From contig OZ020589.1 in assembly GCA_963971535.1 (NCBI GenBank), forward strand, positions 70,330,390 through 70,394,389: DNA of 64,000 nucleotides, given 5' to 3'. Source of the stretch: Notolepis coatsorum. Taxonomy: Eukaryota > Chordata > Actinopteri > Aulopiformes > Paralepididae. The position numbers were made by a program, and so were the translations under genes. The first letter of the stretch is position 1; each line of letters starts with the position of its first letter. This document shows, in pieces, positions 37,701 to 49,780 of the stretch. Below the pieces are notes generated by a model. The model was not told the origin of the DNA, did not search any database, and saw only the letters and a list, made by a program, of their open reading frames with translations.

Positions 37701-39728
37701 GTTGAGGACAGCTCTACTTCATACTGGTAGTTGAGGACAGCTCTACTTCATACTGGTAGTTGAGGACAGTCCTGCATACTGGTAGTTGAGGACAGTACTT
37801 CATACTGGTACTTGAGGACAGCTCTACTTCATACTGGTAGTTGAGGACGTCTCTACTTCATACTGGTAGTTGAGGACAGCTCTACTTCATACTGGTAGTT
37901 GAGGACAGCTCTACTTCATACTGGTAGTTGAGGACATGTCTACTTCATACTGTTAGTTGAGGACAGTCCTTCATACTGGTAGTTGAGGACAGCTCTACTG
38001 CATACTGGTAGTTGAGGACAGTCCTTCATACTGGTAGTTGAGGACGGCTCTACTTCATACTGGTAGTTGAGGACAGCTCTACTTCATACTGGTAGTTGAG
38101 GACGTCTCTACTTCATACTGGTAGTTGAGGACAGCTCTACTTCATACTGGTAGTTGAGGACAGTCCTTCATACTGGTAGTTGAGGACAGCTCTTCATACT
38201 GGTAGTTGAGGACAGCTATTCTTCATACTGGTAGTTGAGTACAGTCCTTCATACTGGTAGTTGAGGACAGCTCTACTGCATACTGGTAGTTGAGGACAGC
38301 TCTACTTCATACTGGTAGTTGAGGACAGCTCTACTTCATACTGGTAGTTGAGGACAGTACTTCATACTGGTAGTTGAGGACATTCCTTCATACTGGTAGT
38401 TGAGGACAGTCCTTCATACTGGTAGTTGAGGACGGCTCTACTTCATACTGGTAGTTGAGGACAGCTCTACTTCATACTGGTAGTTGAGGACATCTCTACT
38501 TCATACTGGTAGTTGAGGACAGCTCTACTTCATACTGGTAGTTGAGGACAGTCCTTCATACTGGTAGTTGAGGACAGCTCTTCATACTGGTAGTTGAGGA
38601 CAGCTATTCTTCATACTGGTAGTTGAGTACAGTCCTTCATACTGGTAGTTGAGGACAGCTCTACTGCATACTGGTAGTTGAGGACAGCTCTACTTCATAC
38701 TGGTAGTTGAGGACAGCTCTACTTCATACTGGTAGTTGAGGACAGTACTTCATACTGGTAGTTGAGGACATTCCTTCATACTGGTAGTCGAGGACAGCTC
38801 TACTTCATACTGGTAGTTGAGGACAGCCCTTCATACTGGTAGTTGAGGACAGTCCTTCATACTGGTAGTTGAGGACAGTCCTTCATACTGGTAGTTGAGT
38901 ACAGCTCTACTTCATACTGGTAGTTGAGGACAGCTCTACTTCATACTGGTAGTTGAGGACAGTACTTCATACTGGTAGTTGAGGACAGCTCTACTTCATA
39001 CTGGTAGTTGAGGACAGTCCTTCATACTGGTAGTTGAGGATAGCTCTACTTCATACTGGTAGTTGAGGACAGTCCTTCATACTGGTAGTTGAGGACAGTC
39101 CTTCATACTGGTAGTTGAGGACAGCTCTACTTCATACTGGTAGTTGAGGACAGTCCTACTTCATACTGGTAGTTGAGGACAGTCCTTCATACTGGTAGTT
39201 GAGGACAGTCCTTCATACTGGTAGTTGAGGATGGCTCTACTTCATACTGGTAGTTGAGGACAGCTCTACTTCATACTGGTAGTTGAGGACGGTCCTACTT
39301 CATACTGGTAGTTGAGGACAGTCCTTCATACTGGTAGTTGAGGACGGCTCTACTTCATACTGGTAGTTGAGGACAGCTCTACTTCATACTGGTAGTTGAG
39401 GACGGCTCTACTTCATACTGGTAGTTGAGGACAGTCCTTCATACTGGTAGTTGAGGACAGCTCTACTTCATACTGGTAGTTGAGGACAGCTCTACTTCAT
39501 ACTGGTAGTTGAGGACAGCTCTACTTCATACTGGTAGTTGAGGACAGCTCTACTTCATACTGGTAGTTGAGGACAGTACTTCATACTGGTAGTTGAGGAC
39601 AGCTCTACTTCATACTGGTAGTTGAGGACAGCTCTACTTCATACTGGTAGTTGAGGACAGCTCTACTTCATACTGGTAGTTGAGGACAGCTCTACTTCAT
39701 ACTAGTAGTTGAGGACAGCTCTACTTCA
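34722..39728. repeat. Minisatellite C, right block (29/26-bp units, 5.0 kb)
   Basis: The same units as 27948-31760 continue after the solo LTR. A variant string (GGACGTCTC, then ACTGCATACTGG, then CATAATGGTAG, then GGTAGTCGAGGACGG) near 36508-36620 matches the one near 29762-29880, showing exchange or duplication before or across the LTR insertion. Another duplicated block has a 388-bp offset (near 38187 and 38575). Both blocks together make about 8.8 kb of array. Confidence 0.98.
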
Positions 39729-40274
39729 CCACCCGTACTAAGATGTATCACACATGGTGCTGCAAGGTGCTTTGAACGAAAATGTTCACCTAATGACATA
39801 AAAGGCATATCACTGCCATAAAATGACTTGTAATTCCACATTTGACGATTGAACTGACATTTTTACAAGCTCGTCTGTGTGTTGAGTAGCGTTTAAGACC
39901 CAAGAGACCAGCAAAACCCAATCAAAAGCTTGTGTACTTTGTATTTTATGCAAAATACATTGCTGTGAGCAGGGTCTGAATGACGTAAAATACTGCTGTA
40001 AAGCGGTTATGCAGATTTTTTACGACAACAGCAACAGAAACGATAGAGGAAAATCTATCAATATACATTTTTCTATCGTCCCACAATATATATTGTCATA
40101 TCTTACAGCCCTAACAGAGAGAGAGAGAGAGAGAGAGAGTTGGACCGGCTGTTCAGTGCTGCTGACATCCATCCATCCATCTCAATCCAACAGTAGGTGG
40201 CAGCTATCAGTCAAAGAGCTGTGAGAGATGTGTTGTAAATAGCATTCAGGGCTTATGGCTCTGTATACATATAC
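39729..40274. other. Intronic unique sequence
   Basis: No gene. A short GA run lies at about 40118-40139. Confidence 0.5.
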
Positions 40275-40540
<266 letters not shown>

Positions 40541-41155
40541 GGGAAGATAATTGACCAGGGTTGCTTAACATACTGTGTACAGTATGTCAGCAAAATAAAA
40601 TTGTTTAATACATACATGTTGAAAAGGCTTTTGCCCTAAATCAACAGTGACATTACAGTATTTGTTTCCAACTGCCTGATGGTTTTGTTCCAACAAAACT
40701 AAAAATCTCCTGCTCTTTGTCTGGCGCCTCCTCTGCTGAGCATCACACAGTTCTACAGAGAGGAACCACTCACTGTGCCGACCTCATTATGACAGAATAT
40801 AAGGAGCATCAGCTCAATGTTAATGTCATTAACTGGTTGGGGGGGGGGGGGGTAGGAGCGGATCGCTTTACAAGCCCAGCGGAGAACAATGACGCCGTGG
40901 CGCTAATTAGCCGCTATCGTCTGGCTTTCACGGCATCTCAGACACTCAATTCAATTACGCCCTATAACAGCACAGTATGAATCAAACGGCTGCATAAAAA
41001 GAGGAGAGAGAGAGACACAGAGAGAGAGAGGGAGAGAGAGAGAGCGAGAGAGGGAGAGAGACACAAAGAGAGAGAGAGGGAGAGAGAGAGCGAGAGAGAG
41101 AGAGACAGAGAGAGAGAGCAAGAGCAAGAGAGAGAGAGGAGACAGAGACAGAGAC

Positions 41156-41187
<32 letters not shown>

Positions 41188-43746
41188 GAGACACGGAGAA
41201 AGAGAGAGGAGGGGGTGTGAGAAAAGAAGAAAGAAATAATGGACGAGGCTTTAAAGCTCACTCTTCCCTATCAGGACGGTAGCATCTGCCCTTGTGCCCT
41301 TGAGCCAGCCACATTTCATTCCTAATGAACGGCCCCATAAAACCGAGGGAGTTCGATTCTCCCCCCTTTCTCTCCCTCCTGCGTGGATATCAGAGTCTAT
41401 CATGTGCCGTGCCGGGGTGGCTGCTGGGGTGGCAGCAGAGGGGGCGATCTGCAGATCTCGCCCACATTAAGGATCCTATTAGATAGAGAACACTAAAAGG
41501 TAATTGGATTTCCCCCCCGCCAGTTATCTTCATCTCTGCTTCACCCTCAGCAACACTGTAATAACTTACTCCCAGGGCCCAAAGATAACTCAATTCTGTC
41601 CCAGAGAGAGCAAGAGAGAGAGAGTGGTAGAGAGAGAGGAAGAGTGGTAGAGAGAAGGAGGGAGATGGAAAGAGGGAGGGAGAGTGGGAAAGAGAGAAAG
41701 GGGGGAATGGATATAGATGGAGAGAGCGAGGTACAGAGAGAGAGGAGAGATGAAGAGAGAAGGAGGGATAGAAGAGAGATTCAAAGAGAGAGCGAGAGAG
41801 AGCATATGTTATGTGTCTGAAGCCAGTGGGTGTCTAAATCACGGTGCTCCTCTATCACTGCCTTCCCAAGGATATGAACTCTGACAGGGTGCAAACATAA
41901 ATTTAAAATTCCCCCACCCCGATGCCTTGGGACGGGCGTCAGGACTTCCGCGCTCGGTGTTACAAAAGGTGGAGTGTAGCGCGGGAGGAGAGGAGCAGCT
42001 TGTGCTGTGGTTCCTTGGTACCATGTGTTGCTTGAGAGCCTGGCGGCGTCATTAGCTTCTTACATTTTCTTGTAGAGGTACGGCAGCTCGTTTTCAAGAC
42101 TATCTGGTGAACGTTCGCTTCTATGCTGAAAATCCAAAAACGATGCGTCCTCCTCCATGTAAATCAGGTGAATGCAGCCTTTCAAAAAGATAGCTGAAAA
42201 TGATTTGAAACCCCCACCCGTCTCCCCCGGGCACCATCAACCCCACCGTACTCCCCCAGGGGGATGTTTCATTGGCCTGTTATTTTTATTGTGGCAAAAT
42301 GAAACCGGGGGCTCAAGCGAGAGCCGGAATGGAGGCAAAAATCAATACGGCAATATCAGAGCTGGACTTATCAGAGCTTCACTTCTCTCCCAGGGGTCAC
42401 GGAGGAGCAACTACATTTAAGTGGGGAATTCAATTGTGAAACACAGTTGTGGGGCCCGAGCCGTGGTGGGTGGGTGTCTGATTAAGGACGATTGGAAGAT
42501 TGGGAGGAGGGGGGGAGCGATAGTGCAGAGAGAGAATAGGACTCCAGAATACACCAGAATAAAGAAAAGTTATAGCTTTCAATTAGTTGTATATTGGAGC
42601 TGCAGCGAGTCCAGGGGTCCTCCACTCAACGTGAAGAGAGAAATGGACAAATATTTGTCCACGGTGCTGCTACCACGACTCCTTGTGTGGTTCCAAACAA
42701 AGCCTCTCCAAATCTAACAAGAACCCTACCGGTGTACAATATTCCATTCCATGTGGGTTCCTACCCAAACACACGGACACGGGGGAAGACAAACAATAAA
42801 GATATAGTAGAAGCCGGCTTGTAAAGATGTCTCCGTCAAGACGGCGTGTCCTGGGACTTCTAGGGAGAGTAGAGGAGTAAACGACTAAATAATCCAGAGA
42901 GGAAGCTCCGTCCTTGGGCTTGCTAGGACCCCTGTCAACTGCACTCACCCAACATTTGTCAGAGACTATTCATGTTAAGCTATAAAAGCAGAAGCTACTG
43001 TAGCCCGACTACAGCAAATCGATGGATGTAGTATTACTCCTGTATCCTCTTCTCTGTACTCGTGAAATACAACTAAGGGCTTTTGTAAGGCAGTGGTCAG
43101 AAGAGAGGAATTCATCTTTGCTTCCAGTAGAAATATAGCCGATTACGACCCTGGCAGATTGGAACTATAGCAGATACGACAAAGGACACTATGACAGCAG
43201 AGAGCCTTGTGATCTGGATGAGTAGCGACAGGATGGCCAACAACACGGGCCAATTAGATGGATTTGGAGGACCGTACGGGGTTACGATGAGTCTGTTAAA
43301 AGTGTGCCGTCCATCCAGACTTGGCGGGCTAGGGGCAGCTGAGACAACAGGGCCCGATCCTGGGTGGCTGGAGGAACCAGGGTGAGACAGGGGACGTGGT
43401 AAGAGACCGAAAGAGACGTGATGGGCACACGGGGAGACAGAGAGAATGGCCCGTGGCGCAGGGAGATGATTGGGCTAATTTGAGGCTGCCATCTGCATTG
43501 GGACTGCTACGTTTGTCTATGTTCTAGCCAGGCAGCAAGCAAGCCTCAGGCCCTGTATAACCCCTCTGCTTCTATTAGAGTAGCACACACACACCTTTTG
43601 AAAAGAAGAATGGATGTTCGCTACCATGCCAAATGTGCTGCATCGCAACCTTTTGTCCATCTGCATAAACCCACACTCCATTCAGAGCAGTGTGGGAGAA
43701 GAGAGTACTGGGTTGCCAGTCAGTCAGCCAGACAGACAACCAGACT
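40541..43746. other. Intronic sequence with GA-rich blocks
   Basis: GA-rich blocks lie at about 41003-41215 and 41603-41805, and a G run near 40839. The stretches around 40860-40975 (with CGCTAATTAGCCGC), 41860-42060 and 42170-42480 look unique and compositionally balanced, so they are possible conserved non-coding elements. No gene was recognised. Confidence 0.45.
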
Positions 43747-43754
43747 AGCTGGGA

Positions 43755-44144
43755 TGCGTGTATATTTTCCCTAACGGACTTTCACTTCCGCGTGCCGTTC
43801 GGGTTCCGCGATCTGATTGGCCACCGACGTTTCTCTCAAAGGCAATCGCGTTACGCCTAGTTCTATCACTGGTTAAGCTTGGCGACTCTTTTGAAGTTGG
43901 TTATGGTTAGAGTTTGTCTTAGAGCAGGGCGATAGACCACCAGCCCTGATTCCAAACTCTAACCTTAACCAACTTCGAAAGAGTCGCCAAGCTTAACCAG
44001 TGATAGAACTAGGCGTTAGCTAGCTAGCAGGCTGTTAGAGGCATAACTAGGTGTAACGCGATTGGCTTTGAGAGAAACGTCAGTGGCCAATCAGATTGCA
44101 GAACCTGAACGCGGAAGTGAAAGTCTGTTAGGGAAAATACACGC
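43755..44144. mobile_element. Foldback element, near-palindromic over its whole length
   Basis: The two halves are almost exact inverse complements. The outer part is TTTTCCCTAACGGACTTTCA opposite TGAAAGTCTGTTAGGGAAAA. The inner part is ACTAGGCG... and TAACCAGTGATAGAACTAGG opposite CCTAGTTCTATCACTGGTTA. A perfect 8-bp duplication AGCTGGGA flanks it (43747-43754 and 44145-44152), pointing to a hAT-type mobiliser. It has no coding capacity. An extra TAGCTAGCTAGC-rich insert lies in the right arm. Confidence 0.92.
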
Positions 44145-44152
44145 AGCTGGGA

Positions 44153-44609
44153 AATGTGGGAGACTACAAAACATGGCAACCCAAGGCAAAAAAAACTTGA
44201 CAAGCGAGGCACTTTGCCCCCACCTTCCCGTTGACTTTCAACACTCCAGAGGGTTTTTTCCCTCCCCTACTGTAAGAGAGACCCTTCCTTGAACCTTAAA
44301 GAAAAGCATAACATTTTACTGCTAGGGGGGGGGTAGAGGGACTCAGAGGGGGTGAAGGCGCTGGGTTTACACACAGTCAACTCTTCAGGACCGCCACCTC
44401 TCAGACCTGTCTACAGCTTTTAGTACTGCCAGGGTCCTGAGAACGGACGGAGGGAGGGAGAGAGAGAGAGAGAGAGCCGTATGGGAGGATGCCGTATTCC
44501 TGTCACTGGCAAAATACACCCCCAGCGGGAGTATAATAGACAGGGCCTCAGCAGGACAGGAAATGATTTTGGTGAGATCGAGAGAAAAGAGAGTGAGAGT
44601 GAGAGTGAG

Positions 44610-44658
<49 letters not shown>

Positions 44659-45956
44659 GTGAGGGGGCGTAGCAGGGCAGGGCTGGGCAGGGGGCATTAA
44701 GGGGTGCCCATGGGTCAGGATCAGAGATGGTGCTGCAGCTGTATGTGAATGGCAACGTTTGTGTGTCTGAGCTGGTAGGGGAGGGAGGGGTGGGGTGAGG
44801 GAGGGGGTGGGGTGAGGAGGTGAGTCTGTGGCTAGACTGAGAGGCACGCGGATAAATTAACACTACAGTATGTTTGGCTAGCGATACGTGCCAAGCGTGA
44901 TCCCCAGCCTCAAACTACTTCTGTGTGTGATGATTGTGTGTATGTGGCATGTACGCGCATGTGAATGTACTGAACGCGTATGTGTGCACGATTCTGTGTG
45001 TGCGTGCGTGCGGGATTATTACCATGTAGCATAGGGTCGTGTTTGAAAAGTAAACATTTGCGCTCCGGGTTTGCTGTGACAGCTCTAGAGAACCTGACTG
45101 ACAGCTCTGAACTAAAGCCCTGTGGGTCAACTCCTCCATATTCTCACCCCAGAGTGTGTGTTACCCCTCAACTATTTTCATTAAATCCAGCCAGACAGAA
45201 CACACCAAAAAAGAAACTCAAACTATCAAAACCTCCACTACCAAAGCCGGTTCTATTGCGATGTGGCCTAAACACTACAAACAGAACCCGATTGTCCCCA
45301 CAGGGCCGCGCGCGCCCTAGGCTCCTGGGGCTTTTACAGAAAAGATAAATAAATTGCGGTGACGTTTTTTTTCACGGGACAAAGGTGAGGAAAGGTCTTT
45401 TTGTAACCCCTTTGTGAGTTCATGTTGTTCCGAGTCTAACTTCATTCTACTCTAGCGTCGCGGTTAGCCCTGACGCTGTTCCAATGTTTGCGACAGTAAG
45501 GCGGTAATCTCTCACACCAGAACGTACGTCGAGAGTCGTGTTTGGCTTGAATGTAGAATTCAATCATTATCCAGTTCTGCGCTCACAACGTTTCCTCTCT
45601 ACACGGCAAACATCCTATGATGTCAGGAGAGCTTTTTTCTCTCCCTGTGACTCTGTTGAGTATCACACTCCTATGCAGACTAGCTCTCTGCCCAGACATC
45701 ACCCAGCCTGCAGAACAGCTCTTACAGTGCTTATAACTGGAACAGTTTACTGACCTCTGCTGACCAATTAGTCTGAAAACACAGCCTTTGAATTGCATGT
45801 ATACATAGTATCAGAAATAAAACCAAATAGAAAGAAACAAATACTAACCTTGTAGTAGTCTGAGCATGTGTGCGAGTTAGTAATAACGTTAGTTAAAGAC
45901 AATCTTTTCTGTGTGAAGAAACCATACCTTTATGGCTACATTCATTGTCATTCCCA
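44153..45956. other. Intronic sequence with small microsatellites
   Basis: GA at about 44455-44476 and 44624-44655, and TG-rich 44930-45010. The remainder is unique, without recognised genes. Confidence 0.5.
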
Positions 45957-46931
45957 TTAACTCATTCAACACCAGTCACGAGTATAGTCGGGTTAACTCG
46001 CAGACCGTTCAACGCCAATCACGAGTATAGTCGGGTTTTGGTCGTTATTTCTTTTATTAGCTATATCCATTCATTTTCATCCATCCAGCCTGATGTTATT
46101 GTTGGGAATGGGTCCGAGCTCACAAAAGGGCAAATACCGCCGCCTACGCCTTCCAGCTGGTATTGCATTCCATTGGGAATGGTGTAGTTTCTTTTCTGGG
46201 ACAATCCGAGCCGTGCGGGCGGGGTTTAAATACTCAGGCGAGGTAGGCCTCAACAACGATGGCATGGAACAGTAACCCCGCCCGCCCTTTCATGTGTAAC
46301 AGTCGGTAATGTGGGACAGACCTCCACGAGCAGTATTTGGAATGGCGATCAGATAATTGGATTATTTCTTTTGCATTATATCAGATACAAGGTAAGAACA
46401 CTATATATAAATTTGATCGTTGATCTGATATTCCTTTCTACCCCGATCAACGCTGTCTCTGTGTGTGTGGCTGTGCGCCGTTGGGTGCAAGAGGTGGAGG
46501 GGGGGGGGGGCTGGGGGGGGTGCGCCGCGGTCCAGGGCTCTTTTCATTCTTGCATGAGGAAGGATAATAAATATAATGATGATCTAGCATTGATTTCAGG
46601 AAGATTTGATAATCAGGCGAAAAATGACAACGTGTTTAGTGTATTCCACTAAAACGCTATTATCGCGTCTTTCCCTGGAATTACTCAGAAGCACCCAAAC
46701 TATATTCATATTCAAAACGGTATAAAACGGAAATGTACAGATGAAAAAACAATCTGTTTCGTGGATGTTGACTGGAAGCAACTCACTGACAGTCGATGGG
46801 TGTATTAGACCCATAGATATAATATAAGATATATTTTAAGCACTCGCAAGTGAACAAAGCGCCCCATTGACTTACAGCGCTGGCGTAATAGCGCCCTCTG
46901 GCGCATTAAGCGATGGCGCAGAATGAGTTAA
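45957..46931 (+). mobile_element. piggyBac-like non-autonomous element 2 (975 bp)
   Basis: TTAA marks both ends; the termini are TTAACTCATTC and GAATGAGTTAA. Near the left end a block with TTCAACRCCARTCACGAGTA and TAGTCGGGTT occurs twice, 43 bp apart. The right end region (CATTGACTTACAGCGCTGGC) resembles the right end of the element at 62463. Internal GCGATCAGATAATTGGAT and ACAAGGTAAGA also match that element. No transposase. Confidence 0.82.
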
Positions 46932-47504
46932 AGATTTTTCCGTTTTTATTTCTAAATTGGTATATCAAAGGGATATTTTTCAAGTGTTTAATACTCTTAT
47001 CAACATGGGAGTGGCCAGATATGCTTGCTTTATGCAAATGTATGTTTATTAAATACAATAAATAACCAAAAAACAAAAGGTACTGCATTTAGCATAAAAT
47101 AAATATTCTGCAAATAATCATAACATGGCAAAGCCCAATAAGCAACAACAACAAGAACAAAAGGCCATATTGACCTGCTATATGTAACATTACTCAGTAA
47201 TATGAGTACTCACACAAAGTAGTACTGTAGTAACTTTACTCCCATAAAGGTTCACTAAAACATCTAGTTTTTTTAAGGATTAAAACCAAACGATGGACCA
47301 CAACAACAGACATCCCTGGATCTCTTGCACTTCTAAAGCAAATCACACAATGTAATTGTGTCCAACCTCACATGGGAAAAAATAAAGGGGCACAAAAACA
47401 TCCCCTTCTACCATGTGGAATCAAAACAGTGTCACAAATCCAACTGAATGGAGTCCACTGGAATCACTTACTTACTGACTAATGTACTTTTGTACAGTAA
47501 AGGT
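46932..47504. other. Intronic unique sequence
   Basis: AT-rich sequence without recognised genes or repeats. Confidence 0.5.
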
Positions 47505-47675
47505 TCTCTTCCCCCTCTCACACAGTACCATGTGAAGGTCTCTCTCTCCCTCTCACACAGTACCATGTGAAGGTCTCTCTCTCCCTCTCACACAGTACCA
47601 TGTGAAGGTCTCTCTCCCCCTCTCACACAGTACCATGTGAAGGTCTCTCTCTCGCTCTCACACAGTACCATGTGA
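47505..47675. repeat. Small minisatellite, 35-bp unit (about 5 copies)
   Basis: The unit is CACAGTACCATGTGAAGGTC followed by TCTCTCTCCCTCTCA. Confidence 0.95.
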
Positions 47676-47994
47676 GAGGTTATTTTCATTGGGTCTCATT
47701 CCTGAAAATTTTCCAAAGATATATTCTGGAAGACTTATCTTGGAACCACTGAGACATAATCTATGACAAGTACACTCTGAGTCCTGAACGTGCTGGAGAT
47801 ATGTCTTAAGTGGCTGAAACGGTCGCAGAAATTATATGATCTGATATCTGCTTGGAGAATGGCATTCTGTCGTAAACTCCAAAGCGCGTTCCCGTTCAGC
47901 TCATTTGCATACAAAACACCGCCTCCATAGTTCCTTATAAGGCAACTGGTGACGCAGCTGTGTGAAATGGAATGGCGGAAGTGCTTTGCGAGCC

Positions 47995-48074
47995 GCGTGA
48001 TTACGAAACCTAGCGTCAGTCAGTGCCAATCAGAGAGCGTCTCTGAGAAATGCGGCTAGGTTTCGTAATCACGC
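47995..48074. repeat. Perfect 20-bp inverted repeat (hairpin, 40-bp loop)
   Basis: GCGTGATTACGAAACCTAGC at 47995-48014 and GCTAGGTTTCGTAATCACGC at 48055-48074 are exact inverse complements. Confidence 0.95.
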
Positions 48075-48439
48075 TTGCGCCCATCAAAACTAGATTAGAT
48101 TAATGTATTGGCATCATATACAGCTCGCGGTACACACCTGCCGCAGCGCGCGCACACACACACACACGCGCGCGCAGTACTGTATATGAATGAATGAATG
48201 AATGACATAATATATATAGCCTACGGCGGGCGTAATGAATGACCGCAGTATGGCTTATTATTCCATAAGCCTATAGGCTACTGTTCATTCGTAGGCGCAC
48301 ACAAGACTTGTTATGGAATATTAATGCAGTCTATTTCCACCGATTAGCTTTAGTTCTTATTTATTTATCCACTGTCATTTCAGTGTTGGTGTATTATGGC
48401 TATATAGTGTATTTCAATATAAGTTTAATTGATTCATGA

Positions 48440-48870
48440 TATATTCGAAGGAATGCAGGTTTATAGCTATATCAACCCCCTCCAATGTACAGTAAATGAC
48501 CAAGTATGGTTTTGTCAATATTCCAATGTACAGTTTTGCTTGTACAGTGTAAGTCTATCCCCCACCCATCCCTACCCAACCTCCTCCAACAGTTTCTACG
48601 TCAAATGTACTCTCTTTTCTGGACTCTTTTTGTATCACAAACAGTACTGTATTTGCAAATCTGGTATGTCATAAATGTATAGATGTAGCAGTACTGTCTA
48701 TCTGTGTCATGTGTGTCATATATGTTATGATGAATTGAAAATGGGGGACCCTGATGTAAACAAGACGAAATTCTTTCTCTGGTCTGCATCCCCTTATGTA
48801 ATTGAGCTGTACGGTACTGTACCCATTCTGCAATCTGTTAATAAAGTTTTCAATCAATCAATCAAACAAA
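48440..48870 (+). mobile_element. LINE 3' end (L2-like), same family as 7203-8160
   Basis: CCAATGTACAG-type repeats are followed by GAATTGAAAATGGGGGACCC and TGATGTAAACAAGACGAAA, ending in GTTAATAAAGTTTTCAATCA and a CAAT-repeat tail. The same sequence occurs in reverse complement at 7203-7700. Confidence 0.85.
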
Positions 48871-49740
48871 GGTCTGTCCCATTGTATACCAATCAATGGG
48901 ATACATTGCATGTTGACCTGCATTCTTTCAAATGTATATAATTAATCATTAAAACAGATGTGTAACAAATAAGAAATAAATTCCACAGAAGGCATTCAAT
49001 TATTATTATTTTCAATAATTTCACAATAATTGCATAATTGTGTTTGAATATCTGAGTAATTATTTGTCCAAAATAGCTGGTTCAGATATGGTTAATCCAG
49101 CTGCCCTGTGATCAGATGAATCCATATTATTTATTTTTCCGACATCAAATTTGTAATTTCTTATCATACAAATATTGTCATATTTATTTTAATTATGATT
49201 AAGTAATTAATTCCAAGGAGGCCTGTAGCGTTGACGTGAAGGAATCACTATGAGAACACAGTCTGTCAAGTTATAATAACATTTTAAATTAGTCAATCAA
49301 TCATGAGATTTGATAGTGGGCTGAGAGCATATTTAAGTGTGCTCCTCAGCACTCTTAGATCTGCTCTCAAATAAGATCTCAGGAAAATTTGAAGACTCCC
49401 ACTCCCAGCCCTAATATGTCTTAAATAGGCCGAAATCTGGCTAAGAAATATTTTGTCGTAACTTCGTTCGAGAATGAGACCCATTGTGGGCATAATGTTC
49501 AGAAGAAGCGAGCTGCTGTCATCTGACAATGTAAACAAGCTTGAGGGACAGACAGGCTACAGAGAGAGGGACAGACAGGCTACAGAGAGGGACAGATGCA
49601 TACATACAAGAAATGCATGTCAGTAGTTAAAATGGACTATTTAAAAAAAAATATATATATATTTTATGAGTCAAAATAATTGTTGGCATTATTACACATT
49701 TGCATTAATGCATTATTAACGTGCTAACTTTTACTCCCCT

Positions 49741-49768
49741 AATATATATATATATATATATATATATA
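49741..49768. repeat. (TA)n microsatellite
   Basis: A pure TA run next to the A-rich tail of the SINE. Confidence 0.9.
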
Positions 49769-49780
49769 CTGTCTATATAT

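Larger units (their letters stand above)
47687..49486. mobile_element. Possible composite DNA transposon (inverted ends, LINE inside)
   Basis: CATTGGGTCTCATTC at 47687 and GAATGAGACCCATTG ending at 49486 are inverse complements with one mismatch, 1.8 kb apart. No convincing target duplication was found. Inside are a 20-bp perfect hairpin (47995-48074), CA/GC and GAAT microsatellites and a LINE 3' end (about 48440-48870). The pairing could be coincidence of two separate fragments. Confidence 0.4.

Noticed and set aside
27948-39728. Regular 26/29-bp repeats resembling a CRISPR array
   Set aside because: Units are contiguous without unique spacers, and the locus is a vertebrate intron with target duplications of eukaryotic elements. 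It is a minisatellite.
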